Shown: positions 1-7,563 of the stretch, piece after piece
How the letters are laid out: each line of letters opens with the position of its first letter
Numbering within the stretch: the first letter of the stretch is position 1
Origin: Bacilli bacterium
GTDB lineage: Bacteria > Bacillota_I > Bacilli_A > RF39 > UBA660
NCBI GenBank assembly: GCA_022793555.1
Contig: JAAWDB010000083.1
Location: 1-14,580 of the forward strand
Length of the DNA stretch: 14,580 nucleotides
Direction of reading: 5' to 3'
Made by a program: the position numbers and the translations under genes
Notes under the pieces: generated by a model
The model's database searches: none
Told to the model about the DNA's origin: nothing
The model's input: the letters and a program-made list of their open reading frames with translations, nothing else

Positions 1-351
1 ATAGTGATTTGTGGCAATCATTTTGTTGGTTACGTTACTGCCGAAGGAATCTACTAAAATTTCAGCGTTACCAAGTCCAACAACAAGAATGGGACTTTCT
101 TTATGATATTTTTTTAAAAAGGTGCGTACAACTTTTTCTACTTCTTTTTGAATTGATAGGGATTTATCTTCTAAAATTTGACTAGTAAATTGAATGGTAA
201 AATAATCTCCTGCATCCCGGCCAAGGGATTTTTGATCTTTCTCTAAAACTTGATAATGACAAATCGTTTGATTTTTTCTTTCATTAACTCCCACTAAAAT
301 TTTAGGATTCTGGTAGTTAGTAGCAGCATCTAAAAAAAGCATTTTTTTCAT
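1..351 (-). CDS. gpr: GPR-like germination (spore) endopeptidase, N-terminal 117 codons, runs off left edge
   Basis: No ORF is called here at the window edge, but reading the minus strand from ATG 349-351 gives 117 uninterrupted codons. GPR (peptidase family A25) degrades the small acid-soluble DNA-protecting proteins when spores germinate. The visible part matches the family through GRDAGDYFTIQF (about residues 44-55, family form GxYxTLEV), then a helix IQKEVEKVVRTFLKKY, then LVVGLGNAEILVDSFGS (about 89-105), equivalent to the family's VGLGNxxVTPDALGP; the aspartate believed catalytic is kept (D101). The start is supported by a GGTGA ribosome site six bases upstream. The protein begins directly with MKKMLFLDAA and lacks the N-terminal propeptide and RTDLA-type motif of Bacillus GPR, and an in-frame stop a little upstream leaves no room for them. 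Lying divergently beside rpsT is the arrangement I recall from Bacillus. Family assignment is good; full function is uncertain because the second half is outside the window. Confidence 0.72.
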   Translation of the reverse strand, partial: MKKMLFLDAATNYQNPKILVGVNERKNQTICHYQVLEKDQKSLGRDAGDYFTIQFTSQILEDKSLSIQKEVEKVVRTFLKKYHKESPILVVGLGNAEILVDSFGSNVTNKMIATNHY

Positions 352-394
352 TAAAATCACCATTTGTAGTTTGACCAAATTTTAAAAAGTTATG

Positions 395-419
395 AAAAAA
401 ACTGGAAGTCTACCAGTTT
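395..419 (-). terminator. Rho-independent terminator, minus strand
   Basis: A 7-bp perfect stem (AAACTGG / CCAGTTT, 399-405 with 413-419) with a 7-base loop is followed on the minus strand by a run of seven Ts. It lies downstream of the decayed surface-protein gene and upstream of the gpr-like gene, so it probably once ended the surface-protein transcript and insulates gpr. Confidence 0.7.
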
Positions 420-501
420 CCCGAAGAAATGGAATAGGATCTCTAAGGCAAAACTTACTTTCATTTGTCATTTATTCGTAATTTATATGCCATAGTTATT
501 T

Positions 502-627
502 TACGCGAAAACTAACACCCGAGTACACTGAACCGTACATATGACAGAACATAAACATACCAGCACTAATACCACGAGCATAATCTGTACCGCGATTGAA
601 CCAAGGAAGACTCGAATTGGCAAACCA
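502..627 (-). repeat. Tandem repeat copy 1 of about 164 bp unit
   Basis: Shares exact blocks with the copy 164 bases to the right: TACGCGAAAACTAA (502-515 against 666-679), TGAACCAAGG (597-606 against 761-770) and CAAACCA (621-627 against 785-791). The constant 164-base offset across all three blocks shows a tandem duplication rather than chance similarity. Confidence 0.75.
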
Positions 628-665
628 AATTTTGATCCTATCTTTTCTAGATTAACATAGTATAA

Positions 666-791
666 TACGCGAAAACTAATCGAGGTCCAACTAACTCCTC
701 GGTGATTACTAAAAGCAAAGACTTCGGACTCTGTGCCATTATGGTAACTTGTACTACGAATGAACCAAGGTCCCCAATGACTGACAAACCA
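666..791 (-). repeat. Tandem repeat copy 2 of about 164 bp unit
   Basis: Partner of the copy at 502-627. Between the conserved blocks the copies differ substantially, so the duplication is old or the copies diverged under selection before decay. Confidence 0.75.
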
Positions 792-831
792 GATTGTATT
801 TAATACTCTTAATCACGTTTTACAAATAAAT

Positions 832-1239
832 CCCTTTTTATATTTCTTTTCTTGTATTTGCTCAATATCATGAGTCAGGAATTTATTTTCTATGTTAATT
901 TATTTTTTTTAAATTCATTTTTATAAACATAGTATCATCCAAAAAAATGAACTTTTGTTTTTTGCTTAATCAATTTGTGGGCCATATTCACTCCATGGTT
1001 AAGCTTGTTTTATTATAAAATATCTCTTTGTTTTTTTCTACAATTTCATTACTTACAAAGAAAATTACATGAGTAATCTTTACGTTTTTTTAAGATAGAA
1101 ATGTATCTTTAATTAAACATACTTTTCATTATAAGCTTTGTTTTATCTTTTTTAATAGATTATCTATATAAACGACATTTGGTATTCATTTTTTTGTGAG
1201 GAATTTTCGCTATTAAGCGCTAAAAAATGGTATTTTTCG
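832..1239. other. AT-rich gene-free stretch
   Basis: Very A+T-rich DNA between the surface-protein remnant and the rpsT promoter. Only short open stretches exist on either strand and none has a start with a ribosome site. A 30-codon open stretch on the minus strand (about 815-905) lies in frame with repeat copy 2 but is separated from it by a TGA, and may be further decayed coding sequence. I see no RNA gene or riboswitch-like structure. Confidence 0.5.
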
Positions 1240-1268
1240 TTGCATTACTCATATAATTCTGTTAAAAT
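1240..1268 (+). promoter_or_regulatory. rpsT promoter (sigma-70/sigma-A type)
   Basis: TTGCAT (1240-1245) and TAAAAT (1263-1268) are separated by exactly 17 bases, 33 bases upstream of the rpsT start. The predicted transcript would have a leader of about 27 bases containing the ribosome site GAAGGGAG (1288-1295). Confidence 0.65.
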
Positions 1269-1301
1269 GGTAAATGAATTAGGTCTAGAAGGGAGATATT
1301 T

Positions 1302-1565
1302 ATGGCTAATATTAAAAGTTCTAAAAAAGCTATCAAAGTTATCGCTAAAAAAACTGATAATAATCATGAATTGAAAGCTCGCGTAAAGAATTTAATTAAG
1401 GAATGTGATAAAGCTATTGCTAGTAACGATAAAGAAAAAGCTACTACCTTACTTTCTGATACTCAAAAATATGTAGATCAAGCTGTTAGTAAAGGATTAA
1501 TGAAAGAAAATACTGCTAGTCGTCAAAAAAGCAGATTATCACAAAAAGTTAAAGGGATGAAGTAA
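1302..1565 (+). CDS. rpsT: 30S ribosomal protein S20
   Basis: S20 binds 16S rRNA in the 30S subunit and helps its early assembly. The 87-residue, lysine-rich, all-helical protein is the usual length. It has the family start MANIKSSKKAIK, a central helix with many Lys/Arg contacts, and the typical end NTASRQKSRLSQKVKGMK. The start is fixed by GAAGGGAG six bases upstream. It is a single-gene unit with its own 17-bp-spaced promoter and a terminator that overlaps the last codons. Its divergent neighbour is the gpr-like gene across a 950-base gap, much wider than I would expect for this pair and apparently filled by surface-gene debris. Confidence 0.97.
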   Translation: MANIKSSKKAIKVIAKKTDNNHELKARVKNLIKECDKAIASNDKEKATTLLSDTQKYVDQAVSKGLMKENTASRQKSRLSQKVKGMK

Positions 1566-1585
1566 GATTGCTTACTTCTTTTTTT
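1559..1585 (+). terminator. rpsT Rho-independent terminator
   Basis: Perfect 8-bp stem GAAGTAAG / CTTACTTC (1559-1566, 1571-1578) with loop ATTG, followed by seven Ts. The left arm contains the final Lys codon and the TAA stop of rpsT, so the coding end doubles as terminator stem. Confidence 0.9.
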
Positions 1586-1611
1586 AATGTTAAAATATTT
1601 TTAGAAAGTAG

Positions 1612-2601
1612 TTGGTTTTTTTGAAGTTGTTAAAACAAATGGCATTTCCTCTTCTATGCTGTGCCTTTTTAATTTATCTGGTGTCAAAATCATCTTTTAT
1701 TAGTACACAACTGACAACCGTTATTGAAAAGAATCCTATTTATTTGGACCAAGAACGAAACGATTATTATAAAAAGGATACTTTTATTTTTATTCAAAAT
1801 ACTGATTCTTTTGTTCCCTTAAGTAAGGGAGATCTTCGTAATATTTTCTTTACCGTAGTTAATTCGGGATGGAATAATTTTACTTTTTATTGCCCTAGTG
1901 AATATACCTCTTGTATTCAAGATATGAAAGATTTTAGTCAAGATCAAAATTTACTTACACATATTAATAATTTTGTTCATCCTTATAATAGTTTTTCTAA
2001 TATTAAAACGACCTTATCCGAATCTGGGGAAATTACACTTCAAGTAGAATATTTATATACGGATGAACAAATTGAACAAATTGAACAAAAAATGACAGAA
2101 ATTATGATGAAAGAAATTAATCCTCAAGATTCTTTGTATGAACAAATCAAAGCGATGCATGATTATCTTATTAATACCACTAAATATGATGTAACACGAA
2201 ATGAAGATGGCGATTCCACATATCTTTCTTACCTTGCTTATGGTCCATTGTTTGAGGGATATGCTACTTGTAATGGTTATACTGATGCGATGGCAATTTT
2301 CTTAGCTCGCTTACAACTACCGAATTATAAAATTGCAACAACTCCTGAAGATTTGCAAGAACAAAATGAAGGCCATGTTTGGAATGCGGTTTATCTTGAT
2401 CAAGAATGGTTGCATTTAGATTTAACTTGGGATGATCCAGTTAGTAAAGATGGAAAAGATTATTTACAACACAAATATTTTTTGGTTAATAATGAAGAAT
2501 TAGAAGAGGCAGATCAAGGAACAATTGAAGTTTTAGAACATCATTTTAAGAAAAATGTTTATTTAGAATTTAAAGATCAAAAAAAGGACAGTTCTGACTA
2601 G
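1612..2601 (+). CDS. Membrane-anchored transglutaminase-like (papain-fold) protein
   Basis: The catalytic core of the transglutaminase-like superfamily is clear: Cys220 in [12 protein letters not shown], His255 in EGHVWNAV and Asp270 in [11 protein letters not shown], in the family order C-H-D. Upstream of the core is a helical segment [21 protein letters not shown], usual for bacterial members. Residues about 10-25 form one hydrophobic stretch (signal anchor or signal peptide), so the enzyme domain should face outside. Residues 30-165 are not recognised. The real substrate is unknown; members may act as proteases, crosslinkers or peptidoglycan-linked enzymes. The start is uncertain: TTG at 1612 and TTG at 1621 both follow a weak AGAAAG (1603-1608), and ATG at 1639 would shorten the hydrophobic segment. 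No strong promoter is seen after the rpsT terminator. It converges on queA, sharing the CTAG stop. Confidence 0.85.
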   Translation: MVFLKLLKQMAFPLLCCAFLIYLVSKSSFISTQLTTVIEKNPIYLDQERNDYYKKDTFIFIQNTDSFVPLSKGDLRNIFFTVVNSGWNNFTFYCPSEYTSCIQDMKDFSQDQNLLTHINNFVHPYNSFSNIKTTLSESGEITLQVEYLYTDEQIEQIEQKMTEIMMKEINPQDSLYEQIKAMHDYLINTTKYDVTRNEDGDSTYLSYLAYGPLFEGYATCNGYTDAMAIFLARLQLPNYKIATTPEDLQEQNEGHVWNAVYLDQEWLHLDLTWDDPVSKDGKDYLQHKYFLVNNEELEEADQGTIEVLEHHFKKNVYLEFKDQKKDSSD

Positions 2602-2609
2602 TCCTTTTT
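2581..2609. terminator. Bidirectional terminator between convergent genes
   Basis: AAAAAGGAC (2581-2589) pairs with GTCCTTTTT (2601-2609) around an 11-base loop, giving a stem followed by T-rich sequence on either strand. Both convergent stop codons (transglutaminase-like gene, plus; queA, minus) lie at 2598-2601, at the edge of the loop. Confidence 0.75.
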
Positions 2610-3638
2610 CTTTGGGTTAATAAACATGGAATCTCCAAACGAGAAAAAACGATATTTTTTAGTTATAGCTTCTTGGTAAGCTTTTAAAATATTCTCTCGT
2701 CCGGCCATGGCACTTACAAGCATCACTAATGTACTTTTGGGTAAATGAAAATTTGTTATTAAACCATCAATCGCTTTAAATTGGTATCCGGGATAAATAA
2801 AGATATTGGTATTACCACTTGTTTCTTTAAATTCATTAAACTTAGAATATACCGTTTCTAAAACTCTTGTAGAAGTTGTTCCTACAGCAATAATACGGCG
2901 ATGTTCTTTCTTTGCTTCTTTTAATACTTTTGCACTATGATCATTTAATTCAAAGTATTCACTATGCATGTGGTGTTCTTGAATGTTTTCCGTTTCAACT
3001 GGACGAAAGGTTCCAAGCCCAACATGGAGAGTAACTGTTGTGATCGTAATCTTTTTATTTTTTATTTTTTGTAATAATTCTTCAGTAAAATGTAGACCTG
3101 CCGTAGGCGCAGCGGCACTACCAACATTTTTAGCATAAACCGTATTGTAACGATCTTTTTCTTCTAAATGTTCATGGATATATGGTGGTAATGGCATTTG
3201 TCCTAGCTGGTCTAAAAGATTTAAAAATATTCCTTCATACATAAATTTTACTTGAACGATTCCGTCTGTTTCTTTTTTTATCACTTTAGCTTTAAGAAGG
3301 TTTTGGCCAAAGTTAATTATTGTTCCCTCTTTTAATCTTTTGAAAGGTCTAGATAAGCATTCCCAAATGTCTTCTTCAAGATTTTTTAAAAGGAGTAGTT
3401 CAATTACAGCTTTGGTACTTTCTTTTTCTCCAATCAATCTTGCTGGTATTACTTTGGTATCATTAAGTACTAAAACGTCACCAGGAATTAAGTAGTCGAT
3501 AATATCGCTAAAATGTTTATGTTCAATTTGGCCAGTTTCGCGATCTAATATTAATAATTTGGAATCAGATCGTTTTTTTAATGGTGTTTGGGCAATTAGT
3601 TCTTCGGGCAATTCATAATTAAAATCTTCTAAATTCAT
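2598..3638 (-). CDS. queA: S-adenosylmethionine:tRNA ribosyltransferase-isomerase
   Basis: QueA moves the ribose of S-adenosylmethionine onto preQ1 in tRNA and isomerises it to epoxyqueuosine, the penultimate queuosine step at the wobble base of GUN anticodons. Family blocks are all present: [17 protein letters not shown] at the start, [59 protein letters not shown] and [21 protein letters not shown] near the C-terminus. The reading frame is open to 3680, but the start at 3638 (346 residues) is chosen because AGGAG lies at the right distance upstream and the protein then begins as relatives do. It is the last gene of the ruv operon, 16 bases after ruvB. The partner gene tgt is not in the window. 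Confidence 0.95.
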   Translation of the reverse strand: MNLEDFNYELPEELIAQTPLKKRSDSKLLILDRETGQIEHKHFSDIIDYLIPGDVLVLNDTKVIPARLIGEKESTKAVIELLLLKNLEEDIWECLSRPFKRLKEGTIINFGQNLLKAKVIKKETDGIVQVKFMYEGIFLNLLDQLGQMPLPPYIHEHLEEKDRYNTVYAKNVGSAAAPTAGLHFTEELLQKIKNKKITITTVTLHVGLGTFRPVETENIQEHHMHSEYFELNDHSAKVLKEAKKEHRRIIAVGTTSTRVLETVYSKFNEFKETSGNTNIFIYPGYQFKAIDGLITNFHLPKSTLVMLVSAMAGRENILKAYQEAITKKYRFFSFGDSMFINPKKKD

Positions 3639-3654
3639 AGTTTTCTCCTGACTT

Positions 3655-4662
3655 TTAAAATAAGCTATTGTTATGATCAATTTTTAAATGATCATAACTC
3701 TTTTCTGTTACTACTCTTCCTCTTGGTGTTCGTTTAATAAATCCTTCTTGAAGTAAAAATGGCTCTACGACATCTTCAATGGTTGAAACTTCTTCGCCAA
3801 TACTGGTGGCAATAGTTTCTACTCCTACAGGACCACCATTAAATTTTGTGATTAAGGCCATTAAATATTCATTATCAATTGCATCCAAACCATAGGGATC
3901 TACTTTTAATTTTTTTAATGCATCTGTGGTGGTATCTTCATCAATGATTTCTAATTGTTTTACCAGAGCAAAATCACGAACACGCTTGTAAAGACGATTG
4001 GCAATACGAGGGGTTTTACGACAACGTTTACTTATTTCTCTTGCGGCATCATCTTCGATCATCATTCCCAGAACACGGCTGGTTCTTTTTATTATTTGAA
4101 AGAGTTCATCTTCAGAATAGTAATTTAATTTTGAGACAATACCAAAACGGTCTCTTAATGGACTAGAAATATCCCCTGCTCTTGTAGTTGCACCTACTAA
4201 AGTAAAGGGCGGTAAATCAATTTTAATACTTCTACTTCTTCCATCATTATTAATGACGATATCTAACTCAAAATCTTCCATGGCTGGATATAAAATTTCT
4301 TCAATAAATTTGGGCATACGATGAATTTCATCAATAAATAAGACATCCCCAGGTTCAAGATTTGATAAAACAGCGGCAAGATCTCCACTCTTTTCTAGTG
4401 AAGGACCAGAAGCTGTTTTTAAGTTGACGCCAAGCTCATTGGCAATAATATGAGCTAGTGTCGTTTTTCCAAGTCCAGGAGGACCATAAAGAAGGACATG
4501 ATCAAGAGATTCTTCCCGCATTTTAGCAGCTTTTATAAAAACATTTAAATTTTCGGTGATCTCCTTTTGTCCAACATATTCGGTTAGTTTTTGAGGACGA
4601 ATATTTTCTTCTATGGTATCAGAATTTAATATTTCAGCATCTAAGAGTCTTTCGTTTTCCAT
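3655..4662 (-). CDS. ruvB: Holliday junction branch migration ATPase RuvB
   Basis: RuvB is the hexameric AAA+ motor that drives Holliday junction branch migration with RuvA. In the 335-residue protein, Walker A is GPPGLGKTT (60-68), Walker B is FIDEIH (109-114), sensor 1 is GATTRAG (157-163), the arginine finger region is SPLRDRFG (167-174), and the C-terminal winged-helix domain includes [10 protein letters not shown] and RTPRGRVVT. Length is normal. AAGGAGG sits directly upstream of ATG 4662. It follows the HAD-phosphatase gene by 9 bases and precedes queA by 16, so it is one transcript. All key residues appear intact. Confidence 0.97.
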   Translation of the reverse strand: MENERLLDAEILNSDTIEENIRPQKLTEYVGQKEITENLNVFIKAAKMREESLDHVLLYGPPGLGKTTLAHIIANELGVNLKTASGPSLEKSGDLAAVLSNLEPGDVLFIDEIHRMPKFIEEILYPAMEDFELDIVINNDGRSRSIKIDLPPFTLVGATTRAGDISSPLRDRFGIVSKLNYYSEDELFQIIKRTSRVLGMMIEDDAAREISKRCRKTPRIANRLYKRVRDFALVKQLEIIDEDTTTDALKKLKVDPYGLDAIDNEYLMALITKFNGGPVGVETIATSIGEEVSTIEDVVEPFLLQEGFIKRTPRGRVVTEKSYDHLKIDHNNSLF

Positions 4663-4671
4663 AATTCCTCC

Positions 4672-5202
4672 TTATAATTTTTGTACAATATCACTAATTT
4701 CTTTCCAATTTCGAGCTTTTTTATATTTACTATAGTTTTTTTTGTCTTCTAATACGCGAATTAAAAATGGTCCTTTAAAGGTATCTAAAACGCTTTCTCG
4801 ATCATCAATAAAAATATCTAATCCTAATTCGCTAGTATCAAAACCCTTATTTTTTGAATCAAAAATAAGAGCATCATGTAAAAGATAATTTTCTTTTAAA
4901 AATGCTTTGGTATATTCTTTGATATTTGGGCAATCCAATTCACTTCTTGCTGTTACCAAGATAATATAGTGGCCTTGTTCGTGCCATTTACGAATCACTT
5001 CAGCAGCTCTTTTTTTTACTTTCATTCCTGTATAAATTTTTTCACCAAATTCGACCATGAATTTTTTAAAATCTTCATCACTTAGTTGATGAGTATCACT
5101 ATATCTTTTTAATTTATATTTATGACGATATTTTTTTATTTGTTTGGAAATTTCCCATTTGGTTTCGGTGATGGTATCGTCAATATCAATTCCTATTTTC
5201 AT
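4672..5202 (-). CDS. HAD-superfamily 5'-nucleotidase (NT5C type), putative
   Basis: A 176-residue HAD phosphatase. Motif I is DIDDT (D6, D8, T10), with Asp6 the expected nucleophile. Motif II is VTAR (T84), Lys117 or Lys119 is a candidate motif III, and motif IV is FIDDR (D133, D134). The overall pattern fits the NT5C/5'(3')-deoxyribonucleotidase group, such as the Bacillus YqfW-like proteins. Substrate is not provable from sequence; dephosphorylation of (deoxy)nucleoside monophosphates is the family expectation. Its ATG overlaps the ruvA stop by one base (TAATG) and no good ribosome site is visible, so translation is probably coupled to ruvA. Its place between ruvA and ruvB is unusual; the two are normally adjacent. 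Confidence 0.8.
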   Translation of the reverse strand: MKIGIDIDDTITETKWEISKQIKKYRHKYKLKRYSDTHQLSDEDFKKFMVEFGEKIYTGMKVKKRAAEVIRKWHEQGHYIILVTARSELDCPNIKEYTKAFLKENYLLHDALIFDSKNKGFDTSELGLDIFIDDRESVLDTFKGPFLIRVLEDKKNYSKYKKARNWKEISDIVQKL

Positions 5203-5756
5203 TATTTTAATAAAAGCTTTAAAGCTTCCTTTACTTGAGATTCGATTGGTAAATCAGAAGATATTTCAGGAATGATTTTTTTAATATCAGCTAATTTATA
5301 GCCAAGGCTTTCTAAAACGCTTATTAATTCATCGTGATTATCCGTGTTAGATGGAATTTCTGCTTGTGATAATTTTCCTTTTAAATCTAATATTATTTGT
5401 CGAGCAACTTTATCGCCAATTTTCGGAAACTTTTTTAAATAAAGAATATTCTCGCGATCAATGGCATCAATAATTCCCTTGACACTTCCTGTAGCTAGTA
5501 TTGGTAGGGCCATTTTGGGTCCTAAGCCCTTTACACTAATTAATTTTAAAAATAAATTTCGTTCTTCAATGTTTTGGAATCCATAAAGACTGTATTCATC
5601 TTCGCGAATATAGGCATAGGTGTATACGATTATTTCTTCATCTGTTTTAAAGCTAAAGGGATTTCCTACATAAATCTGGTAACCAATTTTATTATTTTCT
5701 AAGACTATATAATTGCTTTCTTGGATTTTTATATATCCTTTAATATAATTATACAT
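5202..5756 (-). CDS. ruvA: Holliday junction DNA helicase subunit RuvA
   Basis: RuvA tetramers hold the four-way junction and load RuvB. The protein starts MYNYIKGYI, as relatives do, with an N-terminal OB fold (about 1-63, YTYAYIREDEYSLYGF). Two helix-hairpin-helix motifs follow, VKGLGPKMALPIL and FPKIGDKVARQIILDLKGK. A C-terminal RuvB-binding domain (about 140-184, LESLGYKLADIKKIIPE) ends the protein. The frame is open to a GTG at 5765, but AGTAGGTGA (5762-5770) places the ribosome on ATG 5756 (184 residues). It heads the operon ruvA - NT5C phosphatase - ruvB - queA. A TATGAT/TAAAAT-like -10 lies just upstream (about 5772-5782, minus) but no convincing -35 was found. ruvC is absent here. 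Confidence 0.95.
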   Translation of the reverse strand: MYNYIKGYIKIQESNYIVLENNKIGYQIYVGNPFSFKTDEEIIVYTYAYIREDEYSLYGFQNIEERNLFLKLISVKGLGPKMALPILATGSVKGIIDAIDRENILYLKKFPKIGDKVARQIILDLKGKLSQAEIPSNTDNHDELISVLESLGYKLADIKKIIPEISSDLPIESQVKEALKLLLK

Positions 5757-5793
5757 TTTTTTCACCTACTTTATTTTATCATACTGTTTTAGT

Positions 5794-5822
5794 AAAAAAA
5801 AGCAGGATCTCTTTAAATCCCG
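5794..5822 (-). terminator. Terminator of the HENIH-protein gene
   Basis: On the minus strand CGGGAT / ATCCTG (one G-T pair) forms a 6-bp stem around an 8-base loop, followed by C and eight Ts. It ends the 5850-7559 transcript before ruvA. Confidence 0.65.
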
Positions 5823-5827
5823 TTTCT

Positions 5828-5844
5828 TTCCTTCTTTTCACCTA
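5828..5844. repeat. 17-bp direct repeat, copy downstream of the HENIH-protein gene
   Basis: TTCCTTCTTTTCACCTA, identical to 7564-7580. It lies six bases beyond the stop of the gene, while its twin overlaps the gene's ribosome site. Confidence 0.8.
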
Positions 5845-5849
5845 ATGGA

Positions 5850-7559
5850 TTAAATATTATGATGAGAAAAGTCATTAAGTCTTATTATTTTTTGACGTTT
5901 TATATCATTTTTAATCCCCTTTTGGTAGATTGTTTCTTTATTTAGAAATAACTGATTTACTTCAAAGAAATTATGGCAATTTTCTAAAGCTTCTATAAAA
6001 AGTAATTGAAAGGCATCAATATAATCTGGAGACATAAAGGAAGAATGATTATGGCATAACTGCGGAAAAAGGGACATCATATATTCTTTTTCTCGTTCGT
6101 TTAACGCATAATAATTGCTAATTTGTTTCTCTACTATTTGAAAAGGAATGAAATTTGCTAGATAAAAAGGCCAGTATGATTTGGAAATATTATATTTTTT
6201 TAATTTTTCTATTTGTTTTAATGTTTGCGAGTTAAAACTATTTTCTCTAACTAAAGTATCATTTTCGTAAGCATACACAAAAATATCTTTACTCCCTGGC
6301 TCGATAATGCCTTTTTGAATCTGAATGCAAATATTCCCATACCAATTTTGATTTGTACTATCGATTACAACACTTAATTGTCCTTTCGTAAGATCTATTC
6401 CTTTTAAAAATGTTTTTTGGGTTACTAAACTTTTAATTTGCTTGTAGTATTCAGCTGTTTTAGTGGTGGTTTTGACATTTCTTGAAAAGCTGGAATCTTG
6501 ATTTAAGGCATAAATGATGGTTTGCATTTTTAGAGATTTCTCCCATGACTGTTTGGTTTTATTTTCATAAATCATTATTAAATCATAACTCAGATCTAGC
6601 AATAATTCTTCAGTATCAATTTTTTCTTTATTTTGATGTAGTGTTAAAGCATGAAGGATATTTAAACGATCAAAAAAGTTTAAAATTTCTTCTTCAGAGC
6701 AACCAATTTTTAAAAATTCTTGATAAAGAGTTAAAAGATAATTAGGTTTACTAAGCATTTTTAAGGTTGTATCACGCCCAAAGGTTGCATATAAAGATTG
6801 TAAGCAAAAATTCAATTTTAGATATGTAGTAGGAAAACCTGATAATGAAGATTCAATGCATGATAAATCGCTAGCCAGTGCTTCTTCTATACTACTTCCA
6901 TAAATGGTGTCAGTGAAGGGACTTGGTTCATCTGTTGGTTGTTGATTAAGAAGATATAACACGTTTGGAAAGTCCCAATGATGATGAATGTTTTCATGAA
7001 CACATACTATTTCCTCTTTATCTGTTCTTACATAAATGTTGTGTCCATTTTTAAAGAAAAGTCCATCAACGTTTTCTTCATCACATAATTGATCGTTTGT
7101 TATCACACAACGTTGCTCTAATTTTTTTAATTGATTTTCAAAATCGTATCCCAAATATTTGTGCACATCAGAAAAGCTTTTTAGTGCAGCTTTACAATCA
7201 AAATCGGTTAAATCTTTATTATTTTTTAAGGCGTTATAGTATTGCCAAAAATTACTTTGGTGTTCTTTAATATATGAAGACTGGTTTTCTAGTTCATAAT
7301 TTAAAATAACATTATCTAAATTATCATTTTGCGTATCTTGGATATTTATATTTTCATGAAACAATGATTCTTCTTGAGGTGATAATAAATTCCCTATAAT
7401 CAATCCTGTTAATAACGTATTGGAAAAACTCCCCTTTTTTTGATGACTCATTGTTAGACTTTGCTCGCCATTTTCAAGATGATATTTATCGTTAGTTTTC
7501 CAAATCGTTATTTTATTTTTTCCTTTATAAAGCGATGAAATATATCTTTTTCTTGCCAT
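5850..7559 (-). CDS. Unrecognised protein with HExxH motif, putative gluzincin-like zinc peptidase
   Basis: I do not recognise this 569-residue protein. The best clue is VHENIHHHW (HENIH at residues 188-192), an exact HExxH zinc-peptidase motif, followed 33 residues later by SSIEEALASDL. The latter resembles the NEAxSD helix that supplies the third zinc ligand in gluzincins such as thermolysin, although it has one extra residue. Near the N-terminus, after a basic start MARKRYIS, a weak hydrophobic stretch (SNTLLTGLIIGNLLS, about 46-60) might be a membrane anchor. Residues 60-180 and 240-569 have no recognisable motif. The frame is open to GTG 7577, but AGAAGGA five bases before ATG 7559 decides the start. 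It is a single-gene unit with its own terminator, between the ruv and Tad operons, and flanked by an identical 17-bp repeat. The zincin reading is inference from the motif pair; a catalytically dead or unrelated protein is possible. Confidence 0.6.
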   Translation of the reverse strand: MARKRYISSLYKGKNKITIWKTNDKYHLENGEQSLTMSHQKKGSFSNTLLTGLIIGNLLSPQEESLFHENINIQDTQNDNLDNVILNYELENQSSYIKEHQSNFWQYYNALKNNKDLTDFDCKAALKSFSDVHKYLGYDFENQLKKLEQRCVITNDQLCDEENVDGLFFKNGHNIYVRTDKEEIVCVHENIHHHWDFPNVLYLLNQQPTDEPSPFTDTIYGSSIEEALASDLSCIESSLSGFPTTYLKLNFCLQSLYATFGRDTTLKMLSKPNYLLTLYQEFLKIGCSEEEILNFFDRLNILHALTLHQNKEKIDTEELLLDLSYDLIMIYENKTKQSWEKSLKMQTIIYALNQDSSFSRNVKTTTKTAEYYKQIKSLVTQKTFLKGIDLTKGQLSVVIDSTNQNWYGNICIQIQKGIIEPGSKDIFVYAYENDTLVRENSFNSQTLKQIEKLKKYNISKSYWPFYLANFIPFQIVEKQISNYYALNEREKEYMMSLFPQLCHNHSSFMSPDYIDAFQLLFIEALENCHNFFEVNQLFLNKETIYQKGIKNDIKRQKIIRLNDFSHHNI

Positions 7560-7563
7560 GCCA

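Larger units (their letters stand above)
496..813 (-). pseudogene. Decayed tandem C-terminal fragments of a surface protein
   Basis: Two related minus-strand reading fragments lie head to tail. The upstream copy (about 665-813) reads IWFVSHWGPWFIRSTSYHNG and ends SISFRVLYY. The downstream copy (496-651) reads IWFANSSLPWFNRGTDYARG and ends GVSFRVK plus a stop at 496-498. The shared pattern WFxxSxxPWFxRxxxYxxG...F.F...G...SFRV resembles the C-terminal repeat-like domain seen in surface proteins of uncultured Firmicutes. The copies are out of frame with each other because the repeat period (about 164 bp) is not a multiple of three. There is no start codon or ribosome site, and a stop precedes each piece. 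This is best read as the remnant of a duplicated and eroded gene end. I recognise the domain pattern but cannot assign a function. Confidence 0.7.

Noticed and set aside
496..813. Repeats as a CRISPR array or as a diversity-generating template/variable pair
   Set aside because: There are only two copies with a 164-base period, no short regular repeat-spacer pattern and no reverse transcriptase gene in the window. The differences are not limited to adenine positions.
352..1301. RNA gene or riboswitch in the long gap before rpsT
   Set aside because: Apart from the terminator, coding remnants and promoter I saw no conserved stem set or tRNA-like fold. A covariance-model search could test this.
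5771..5793. Full promoter for ruvA
   Set aside because: There are -10-like sequences but no acceptable -35 at 16-18 bases, so it is only mentioned under ruvA.
6545..6745. 66-codon plus-strand open frame
   Set aside because: It lies antisense within the HENIH-protein gene, has no ribosome site and looks like a shadow of AT-rich coding sequence.
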